Assembly: GCF_036116635.1 (NCBI RefSeq)
Contig: NZ_CP107995.1
Span: 434,001-498,000 of the forward strand
Direction: 5' to 3'
DNA length: 64,000 nucleotides
From: Amycolatopsis sp. NBC_00345
Lineage (GTDB): Bacteria; Actinomycetota; Actinomycetes; Mycobacteriales; Pseudonocardiaceae
Part shown: in pieces, positions 58,842-64,000 of the stretch
How positions within the stretch are numbered: the first letter of the stretch is position 1
Layout: the number at the start of each line of letters is the position of its first letter
Notes under the pieces: model-generated
Database searches by the model: none
What the model saw: the letters and a program-made list of their open reading frames with translations, nothing else
Told to the model about the DNA's origin: nothing
Position numbers and translations under genes: made by a program

Positions 58842-59150
58842 ATGGCTACCGACTACGACGCTCCGCGCCGCAGCGAAGCCGACGAGCTGGCCGAAGACTC
58901 GTTGGAGGAACTGAAGGCCCGGCGTAACGAGAACCAGTCCGGCGTCGTCGACGTCGACGAAGACGCGAACGCCGAGAACTTCGAGCTTCCTGGTGCCGAC
59001 CTCTCCGGGCTTTCCGGTGAGGACATGACCGTGAAGGTGGTGCCGAAGCAGGCGGACGAGTTCACCTGCTCCGTCTGCTTCCTGGTGCACCACCGAAGCC
59101 GGCTCGCCGAGGAAAGTGGCGGAAGGCTGATCTGCCGCGACTGCGCCTGA
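58842..59150 (+). CDS. DUF4193-family protein
   Basis: This 102-residue actinobacterial protein has an acidic first half (EADELAEDSLEELKARRNENQ, VDVDEDANAENFELPG) and a C-terminal zinc-ribbon (FTCSVCFLVHHRSRLA...LICRDCA, with CxxC twice). Orthologs are found throughout actinobacteria next to the dut region (Rv2699c) and are of unknown function, perhaps transcription-linked. AGGGGTGAGG lies before the ATG. Confidence 0.94.
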   Translation: MATDYDAPRRSEADELAEDSLEELKARRNENQSGVVDVDEDANAENFELPGADLSGLSGEDMTVKVVPKQADEFTCSVCFLVHHRSRLAEESGGRLICRDCA

Positions 59151-59267
59151 TCGACGCTGCGCCTGGGCGTACGGGGATTTCGTACCGGGTTTCAGGGGAT
59201 CACAGGGTTTTCAGGGGTCTACACGCAGTCGCTGCGGTTTCGGGGAAGCTCGTGCGCGAGCTGGGCA

Positions 59268-59299
59268 AAGGGGGCCGGTCTTTCGGGACCGGCCCCCTT
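59268..59299. terminator. Bidirectional terminator, DUF4193/DUF3093
   Basis: Arms AAGGGGGCCGGTC and GACCGGCCCCCTT are perfect with a 6-base loop. It lies between the converging DUF4193 and DUF3093 genes. The ends carry AA/TT flanks, closer to a classic terminator. Confidence 0.78.
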
Positions 59300-59326
59300 C
59301 CGCGCGTCCAGGGCCTTTTCAGGCGC

Positions 59327-59812
59327 TCACGAGTGGTCGCGCAGCAGCTTCGCGACGCGCTCGGGGCGCCGGGTGCTGAACAGCCAGTACGGCGTCGGGT
59401 CGTCGGGGTCGGTCAGCTCCACGCGCACGGCCGGGCCCACCCAGCCGCGGTGCAGCACGAACGCGGCGGGATCGCCGTCGCGGCCCATCGCGGCGCGCTT
59501 GGCGGCGGTCTCGAGCACCTCGACCGGGCCGGCGAAGCGCAGCGGGAGGTGGGCGTCGCCGACCCACAGCTCCGGCTCGTCGCCCCCGGTCACCCGCACG
59601 CGCGAGCGGCCCAGCGAGAGCAGCAGCGCGGCCATCACCGGCACGGCGACGGCCAGCGGGATCCACATCGGGATCGACGGGTAGCCCAGATGGATCTCGA
59701 TGCCGAGCAGGATCGCGCCCAGCATCGGCAGCGGCCAGCCCCACCACGGCACGTAGAGCCGTTCGGAGTGCCTGATGCCGCTCGTCACGGCGGTGTTCAC
59801 GGTGTCACCCAC
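59327..59812 (-). CDS. DUF3093-family membrane protein
   Basis: This 161-residue protein has two transmembrane helices (about residues 22-40 and 47-66: WWGWPLPMLGAILLGIEIHLG and PMWIPLAVAVPVMAALLLSLG, written here in part) and a cytoplasmic C-terminal domain with LPLRFAGPVEVLETAAKRAAMGRD and PYWLFSTRRPERVAKLL. Orthologs sit next to dut (Rv2698). The function is unknown. The GTG at 59812 is chosen because TACCCT (59824-59819) lies 6 bases upstream, giving a leaderless transcript. Confidence 0.9.
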   Translation of the reverse strand: MGDTVNTAVTSGIRHSERLYVPWWGWPLPMLGAILLGIEIHLGYPSIPMWIPLAVAVPVMAALLLSLGRSRVRVTGGDEPELWVGDAHLPLRFAGPVEVLETAAKRAAMGRDGDPAAFVLHRGWVGPAVRVELTDPDDPTPYWLFSTRRPERVAKLLRDHS

Positions 59813-59818
59813 GCGACA

Positions 59819-59828
59819 AGGGTAGTCT
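59819..59828. promoter_or_regulatory. Overlapping divergent -10 elements (DUF3093 / dut)
   Basis: On the plus strand TAGTCT (59823-59828) lies 8 bases before the dut GTG. On the minus strand TACCCT (59824-59819) lies 6 bases before the DUF3093 GTG. The two hexamers share the TA at 59823-59824, so both promoters are melted at the same site. Both transcripts would be leaderless. Confidence 0.6.
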
Positions 59829-59836
59829 CGCCGCCC

Positions 59837-60340
59837 GTGTCCAGCGTTCAGGTACTCCTTTCCCGGCTCGACCCCGGCGTTCCGCTGCCGGCCTACGCGC
59901 GCCCCGGCGACGCGGGGGCCGACCTCGTCAGCACCTCCGACATCGTTCTCGGCCCCGGCGAGCGCGGGGTGGTCGGCACCGGCGTCGCGATCGCGCTGCC
60001 GCCGGGCTACGCGGGGTTCGTCCACCCGCGCTCGGGGCTCGCGGCGCGGGTCGGCCTGTCGGTGGTGAACACCCCCGGCACGATCGACTGCGGCTACCGC
60101 GGTGAGATCCGCGTCTGCCTCATCAACCATGATCTGCGTGAGCCGGTGGTGCTCGCTCGCGGCGACCGGATCGCGCAACTGGTCGTGCAGCGGGTCGAGC
60201 ACGCCGAATTCGTCGAGGTGGCCGAGCTCGGGGAGACCGAGCGCGGCGCCGGCGGCTACGGCTCGACCGGCGGACACGCCACACTGGTGCCGGGCGGGCC
60301 CGGCACGGAAACGGGCATTGGGGAAGGAACGGAGAGCTAG
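59837..60340 (+). CDS. dut: dUTP diphosphatase
   Basis: This 167-residue trimeric dUTPase converts dUTP to dUMP, keeping uracil out of DNA and feeding dTMP synthesis. All five family motifs are seen: PGDAGADLVS, PRSGLAARVGLSVVN, GTIDCGYRGEIRV, RGDRIAQLVV and RGAGGYGSTG. The C-terminal tail closes over the active site. GTG at 59837 follows TAGTCT by 8 bases, so it is leaderless. Its stop overlaps the GTG of the next gene by one base. Confidence 0.96.
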   Translation: MSSVQVLLSRLDPGVPLPAYARPGDAGADLVSTSDIVLGPGERGVVGTGVAIALPPGYAGFVHPRSGLAARVGLSVVNTPGTIDCGYRGEIRVCLINHDLREPVVLARGDRIAQLVVQRVEHAEFVEVAELGETERGAGGYGSTGGHATLVPGGPGTETGIGEGTES

Positions 60341-60996
60341 TGGGGATTTTCGGACGCAAGCGCGGGTCCGGGGCCGAGCCCGAGGGGCGGCCCGCCGAGG
60401 CGGAGGGCGTCGCGGACGACGCCGACGAGCCCGAGGACCAGCTGTCGGACACGGCCGAGGGCCCGTTCGACGTCGCCGACGCCGAGGACGACGGCATCCC
60501 CCGGATCGACCTCGGCTCGGTCAAGGTGCCGGTGCCGGACGGCTCGCAGGTGCAGGTCGAGATGGACCCCGAGGGCGGGGGCGTGCGCGCCGTGCACGTC
60601 GTCACCGAGCAGGGCCAGATCACGGTCAGCGCGTACGCCGCGCCGCGCACCGGCGGGCTGTGGCGCGAGGTCGGCACCGAGCTGGCCGACCAGCTGCGCG
60701 CGGACGGCGCGAAGGTGAACATCGGCCGGGGCGAGTGGGGCCTGGAGCTCTCCGCCATCGTCGGCGACGTCGCGCTGCGGTTCGTCGGCATCGACGGCCC
60801 GCGCTGGATGCTGCGCGGGGTCATCGCGGGCCCGCAGTCGCAGTCGGCGCAGGCCCCGGACGTGCTGCGCGCCATCGTCCGCCACACGGTCGTGGACCGC
60901 GGCAACTCGCCGATGCCGGTCCGCACGCCGCTCACGATCACGCTGCCGGAGGCCGTCGCCCAGCACATCGCCGAGCAGGCCGAGCAGCAGGGCTGA
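60340..60996 (+). CDS. DUF3710-family protein
   Basis: This 218-residue protein starts MGIFGRKRGSG, has a Glu/Asp-rich stretch (about 18-55) and then the conserved domain with RIDLGSVKVPVPDGSQVQVEM, VSAYAAPRTGGLWREVGTELADQLRADG and LRGVIAGPQ. Orthologs lie next to dut in actinobacteria (Rv2696c). The function is unknown. The GTG shares a base with the dut stop, and GAAGGAACGGAG lies upstream, so both are translated together. Confidence 0.92.
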   Translation: MGIFGRKRGSGAEPEGRPAEAEGVADDADEPEDQLSDTAEGPFDVADAEDDGIPRIDLGSVKVPVPDGSQVQVEMDPEGGGVRAVHVVTEQGQITVSAYAAPRTGGLWREVGTELADQLRADGAKVNIGRGEWGLELSAIVGDVALRFVGIDGPRWMLRGVIAGPQSQSAQAPDVLRAIVRHTVVDRGNSPMPVRTPLTITLPEAVAQHIAEQAEQQG

Positions 60997-61006
60997 GCCC
61001 GGTCGT

Positions 61007-61057
61007 CCGTCAAGGCCTCCTTACCCGCGTGGCACGCGGGTAAGGAGGCCTTGACGG
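61007..61057. terminator. Bidirectional terminator-like palindrome, GGTAAGG family
   Basis: Perfect 24-base arms (61007-61030 and 61034-61057) begin CCGTCAAGGCCTCCTTACCC with a 3-base loop. The core AAGGCCTCCTTACC resembles that of the repeats at 10281-10335. It lies after the DUF3710 gene, before a converging hydrolase. Confidence 0.72.
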
Positions 61058-61152
61058 AAATCGGGTGACGGCGGCGCTGGGCCTCTCGGCGCTGCCGGCG
61101 ACGTCGGCGGTGGCGTTCGGTTTCGTCGCGCTGGCGGACTGACGGCCCCGCT

Positions 61153-61866
61153 TCAGCAGGCCGACGCCCGCAGATAGGCCAGCACGGTCGCGCGGCCCAG
61201 TGACTCCCGGTCGGCGCCGAGCGCGGCGAGCGTCGTCTCCCCGAGCGCCGCGCGTGGCAGGGCCGCGACCCACTCCCGTGCGACTTTCGTCGGGTGTATC
61301 GGATCGTCGGTGCACGTGCCGACCCCGGCCGGCACGCCCAGCCCGCGCAGCGCCCCGAGCGTCGGCGACGGCCGGGCCGCGGCGACGCGCAGGCTGTCCG
61401 TCAGCCCGTCGCCGTGCCGTCGCCAGGCCCGCCCGAGTTCCGCCGCGAGCCACGGCGGGCTGCCCGCCTCGGCCCGCGCCAGCGCGACCTCCACCCCGGA
61501 AGCGGCCACGACGTCCGCTGAGAGCGTCGCGGCCAGCGACGCGGGTGACTGGCCCGGTTCCCCGTTCCAGGCCGGGAGCGCGGCCAGCAGGCCCCCGCAG
61601 CGCCCCGGATTCGCCACGGCCCACTCCGCGGCCAGGTGCGCGCCGAACGAGACGCCGCCGACGAGCAGGGTCCCGTGCCGGGCCGCCAGCCGGTCCAGCT
61701 CGGCCAGGAAACCGTCGGCCGGCGCCGCGCCCGGGGGCGGCGGGACGGCGATCAGCGGGATGCCCAGCCCGGCCAGCGGCCCGCCGAACACGGACCGGAC
61801 GAACACCTCGTCGGAGCCGGTTCCGGGCAGCAGGACGGCGGGCGGGTTCCGGATAACGGACGTCAC
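61153..61866 (-). CDS. Alpha/beta hydrolase-fold protein
   Basis: This 237-residue cytoplasmic protein has the nucleophile elbow VGGVSFGAHLAAEWAV (Gly-x-Ser-x-Gly like, Ser near residue 74), an Asp and a late His (DDPIHPTKVAREW), which match the usual triad order. An oxyanion stretch PGTGSDEVFVRS opens the chain. Orthologs occupy this position in mycobacteria (Rv2695). Substrate unknown. GTG at 61866 is chosen; longer open frames start at 61923. Confidence 0.85.
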   Translation of the reverse strand: MTSVIRNPPAVLLPGTGSDEVFVRSVFGGPLAGLGIPLIAVPPPPGAAPADGFLAELDRLAARHGTLLVGGVSFGAHLAAEWAVANPGRCGGLLAALPAWNGEPGQSPASLAATLSADVVAASGVEVALARAEAGSPPWLAAELGRAWRRHGDGLTDSLRVAAARPSPTLGALRGLGVPAGVGTCTDDPIHPTKVAREWVAALPRAALGETTLAALGADRESLGRATVLAYLRASAC

Positions 61867-61970
61867 GTTGCGATCTTGGCGCAAACCGGTTCTCCTGGCG
61901 GGGACCGCAGCTACGCTGGACACGCACGGGCCGTTGTGAAACCGGGGCCCCGGAGCACAGGAGCACCACT

Positions 61971-62351
61971 ATGTCCGCCAAAGACGGCGGCTACTTCAGC
62001 CGGTTGGTTCGCAAGCTGACCACCGACGTCGAGGACCTCGACGCCGACGATCTGTCCGAGTCGTCCCGGGCAGGCGGGGCGCAGCGGGCCTGTGACTGCC
62101 GCTCCGGTGAAGAAGTCACCGTGCTCGGCCGGCTGCGCAGCGTGGAGCTGTGCCCCACGGACGAGGCCGCCACGCTGGAGGCGGAGCTGTTCGACGGAAC
62201 ACAGGGAGTGACGCTAATCTGGCTGGGCCGACGCCGGATCGCCGGTATCGAGCCGGGGCGGACCATCAAGGTCCGTGGCCGGATGGCCGAGCGTGCCGGC
62301 CAGAAGGTGCTGTACAACCCGTACTACGAACTCCAGAGCCCGGTGAGTTGA
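61971..62351 (+). CDS. OB-fold nucleic-acid-binding protein
   Basis: This 126-residue protein has a 40-residue charged N-terminus and an OB-fold domain (GEEVTVLGRLRSVELCP, LEAELFDGTQGVTLIWLGRRRIAGIEPGRTIKVRGRMAER, in part), as in single-strand nucleic-acid binders. Orthologs sit here in mycobacteria (Rv2694c). A partner role in DNA repair or recombination has been guessed but is not shown. AGGAG precedes the ATG by 7 bases. Its stop is 9 bases before the DUF3159 gene. Confidence 0.92.
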   Translation: MSAKDGGYFSRLVRKLTTDVEDLDADDLSESSRAGGAQRACDCRSGEEVTVLGRLRSVELCPTDEAATLEAELFDGTQGVTLIWLGRRRIAGIEPGRTIKVRGRMAERAGQKVLYNPYYELQSPVS

Positions 62352-62360
62352 TCAACAGTC

Positions 62361-63110
62361 GTGACTGAACCCGCCCCCCGCGATGAGAAGCACGTGCCCG
62401 AAGGCGGGGACGAGGACAAGGACAAGCCGCAGCCGACCATGCTCGAGCAGATGGGCGGGGTCTCCGGCCTGATCTACTCCTCGGTGCCGGTGATCGTGTT
62501 CGTCCTGGTGAACTCGTTCTTCGGCCTGACTGCGGCGATCTGGGGCTCGATCGGCAGCGCGGTGGCCATCACCGTCCTGCGGGTCGTGCGCAAGGAGCCG
62601 CTGCAGCCCGCGATCTCCGGCTTCTTCGGCGTGGCGATCGCGGCGTTCATCGCGTTCCGCACCGGCTCGGCGAAGGGGTTCTTCCTCTTCGGCATCTGGG
62701 CCAGCCTGGTCTACTGCGGCGTGTTCGTGGTGTCGATCGTGGTGCGCTGGCCGCTCGCGGGCCTGGTCTGGAACGCGCTCAACGGCACCGGCCAGGCCTG
62801 GCGCAAGGACAAGCCGTCGCGCTACGGCTACGACGTCGCCACGTTCGCCATGGCGCTGATCTTCGCCGCCCGGTTCGTCGTGCAGCGCTGGCTCTACCAG
62901 AGCGACTACACGGGCTGGCTCGCGTTCGCGAAGATCGCCATGGGCTACCCGCTCTACGGGCTCGGCCTGCTCGTGGTCGTCTGGGCGGTCCGCCGCTCGG
63001 ACAAGCGCCTCAAGGCCTTCGCCGAGGTGGAGCCGAAACCGGAGACCGACGCCGAGGCGGAGGCCCGGCTGCGCGAGAAGTACGCGCAGACACCGTCCCC
63101 CGAGGCCTGA
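62361..63110 (+). CDS. DUF3159-family membrane protein
   Basis: This 249-residue protein has six to seven predicted transmembrane helices from about residue 40, with conserved MLEQMGGVSGLIYSSVPVIVF at the start and the charged C-terminal tail KTDAEAEARLREKYAQ-like. The family is actinobacterial, found next to the OB-fold gene (Rv2693c), and of unknown function. GTG at 62361 begins 9 bases after the OB gene, so they are co-transcribed. A strong palindrome follows. Confidence 0.92.
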   Translation: MTEPAPRDEKHVPEGGDEDKDKPQPTMLEQMGGVSGLIYSSVPVIVFVLVNSFFGLTAAIWGSIGSAVAITVLRVVRKEPLQPAISGFFGVAIAAFIAFRTGSAKGFFLFGIWASLVYCGVFVVSIVVRWPLAGLVWNALNGTGQAWRKDKPSRYGYDVATFAMALIFAARFVVQRWLYQSDYTGWLAFAKIAMGYPLYGLGLLVVVWAVRRSDKRLKAFAEVEPKPETDAEAEARLREKYAQTPSPEA

Positions 63111-63122
63111 GTTCCCCGCAGG

Positions 63123-63174
63123 CAACGCGAAACGGCGCCCCTCACGAACTCGTGAGGGGCGCCGTTTCGCGTTG
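63123..63174. terminator. Bidirectional terminator-like palindrome with 25-base arms
   Basis: Arms of 25 bases (63123-63147 and 63150-63174) are perfect with a 2-base loop. The left arm begins CAACGCGAAACGGCGCCCCT. It is the longest perfect palindrome in the window and lies between converging DUF3159 and trkA genes. Its core CTCACGA/TCGTGAG recalls the GTGAGTG family, but the outer bases differ. Confidence 0.8.
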
Positions 63175-63180
63175 TGTGGC

Positions 63181-63837
63181 TCAGTAACCCAGTGCGGAGC
63201 GGATCTCCGGCTCGACGTCGGAGGTGGCCACGAACAGCAGCTCGTCGCCCGGCTCCAGCGGGTCCTCCGGCTGCGGGACGATCACGCGGTCGCCGCGCAG
63301 GATGGTCACCAGCGCGGCGTCGCGGGGCAGGTCCAGCTCGCTCACCGGCTTGCCCGCCAGCGGGGTCTCCTCCGGCAGCGTCAGCTCGACCAGGTTCGCC
63401 TGGCTCTGCCGGAACGTCATCAGCCGCACCAGGTCGCCGACGCTGACCGCCTCCTCGACCATCGCCGCGAGCATCCGCGGGGTGGACACGGCGACGTCGA
63501 CGCCCCAGGCCTCGGTGAAGAGCCATTCGTTGGCCGGGTTGTTCACCCTGGCCACCACGCGCCGCACGGCGAACTCGGTCTTCGCCAGCAGCGACACCAC
63601 CAGGTTGGCCTTGTCGTCGCCGGTCGCGGCGATCACCACGTCGCACTGCTCGATCCCGGACTCCTCCAGGATCGACACCTCGCACGCGTCGCCGAGCACC
63701 CAGTCGGCCTGCTCGACCGTGGCCGGCTCGAACTGGTCGGCCTCCCGCTCGATCAGCATCACCTGGTGCCGCCCGTCGATCAGCTCCACGGCGATCGAGC
63801 GCCCCACCGCGCCCGCACCCGCGATCGCGACCCGCAT
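63181..63837 (-). CDS. trkA: TrkA-type potassium-uptake regulatory protein (second of pair)
   Basis: This 218-residue cytoplasmic protein has an RCK-N Rossmann domain (MRVAIAGAGAVGRSIAVELIDGRH; NAD-binding Gly-rich loop; Asp/Glu-containing IEREADQFE) and a C-terminal RCK-C domain (NLVELTLPEETPLAGKPVSELDLPRDAALVTILRGDRVIVPQPEDPLEPGDELLFVA, in part). It binds NAD or NADP and gates a potassium channel or transporter. It matches CeoC (Rv2692). The ATG shares a base with the stop of the upstream paralog. Confidence 0.94.
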   Translation of the reverse strand: MRVAIAGAGAVGRSIAVELIDGRHQVMLIEREADQFEPATVEQADWVLGDACEVSILEESGIEQCDVVIAATGDDKANLVVSLLAKTEFAVRRVVARVNNPANEWLFTEAWGVDVAVSTPRMLAAMVEEAVSVGDLVRLMTFRQSQANLVELTLPEETPLAGKPVSELDLPRDAALVTILRGDRVIVPQPEDPLEPGDELLFVATSDVEPEIRSALGY

Positions 63838-64000
63838 CAGTTCTCCTCCTCCGGAGCGCGGGCAGCCACGCTCGACACGTCGCTGACGGTGCCGGAGCGC
63901 GCCGCGACCCAGACGACGTCGTCGGCCTGCACCATGGTCTTGTTGTCCGGCAGCACGCCGGTGCCGAAGCGCATGATGAACGCGACCCTGGCGCCGGTCG
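63837..64000 (-). CDS. Second TrkA-type protein, C-terminal part (cut by window edge)
   Basis: The last 53 residues of another RCK protein are in the window: VAFIMRFGTGVLPDNKTMVQ is an RCK-C type strand pair, followed by ADDVVWVAARSGTVSDVSS. It is encoded just upstream of the complete trkA gene and its TGA shares an A with that ATG (TGATG). Together they correspond to the CeoB/CeoC pair of mycobacteria (Rv2691/Rv2692). The start is outside the window. Confidence 0.82.
   Translation of the reverse strand, partial: TGARVAFIMRFGTGVLPDNKTMVQADDVVWVAARSGTVSDVSSVAARAPEEEN

Overview
The window is high-GC chromosomal DNA from an actinobacterium, most likely a Pseudonocardiales member such as Amycolatopsis. 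This is inferred from codon bias, frequent GTG starts, many TANNNT-type leaderless promoters, and actinobacteria-specific families (DUF3039, DUF3093, DUF3099, DUF3159, DUF3710, DUF4193, envelope protein Cei). No prophage, CRISPR array, rRNA or tRNA gene was found, and there is no biosynthetic gene cluster.

Layout. 1-1261: the end of a nitronate monooxygenase gene faces a secreted trypsin-like protease. 1627-8540: a GntR regulator, a DoxX protein and an aminophosphonate unit (FAD oxidase, phosphonatase-like hydrolase, four-gene ABC importer). 8608-12327: two tandem paralogous lipoproteins with matching ECF-type promoters, an SRPBCC protein and a self-regulated MFS/MarR pair. 12384-18009: class I fumarase, a SigB-like sigma factor, D-aminoacyl-tRNA deacylase and a methyltransferase. 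18011-26813: M20 amidohydrolase, pseudouridine catabolism (HD protein, PsuG, PfkB kinase), DUF3039, a secreted protein, a YihY/BrkB membrane protein and a helicase. 27175-31959: a xylose-type sugar ABC operon with a 27-bp palindromic operator and a ROK regulator. 32110-40419: a small zinc protein, EamA exporter, ileS, a glutamine synthetase-family enzyme, an unknown protein and an APC permease. 40497-47767: a two-component system, small membrane proteins, an interrupted secreted-protein gene, a phosphotransferase, a maleylpyruvate isomerase-family protein and a DUF3592 protein. 47860-53705: an oligopeptide ABC operon with a fused double ATPase. 54203-64000: housekeeping block sigA-ppgK-suhB-cei-DUF4193-DUF3093-dut-DUF3710-hydrolase-OB-DUF3159-trkA-trkA, collinear in order and strand with my recollection of M. 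tuberculosis Rv2703-Rv2691.

The least ordinary signal is a 99-100 bp element present twice (21586-21685 and 43999-44097, opposite orientations, about 85 percent identical by hand). Both copies lie between TA dinucleotides and both are inside genes. Removing copy two plus one TA restores an open frame of about 403 codons exactly; copy one is in frame and adds 34 residues to an HD-domain protein. This fits a small non-autonomous mobile element that targets TA. A second unusual layer is several families of long, near-perfect palindromes placed mostly between converging genes, with matched changes in both arms. They look like recurring bidirectional terminators.

Starts were chosen from ribosome-binding sites or leaderless -10 spacing where these were visible, and several remain uncertain by 5-20 codons. 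All family assignments come from reading motifs by eye, not from searches.
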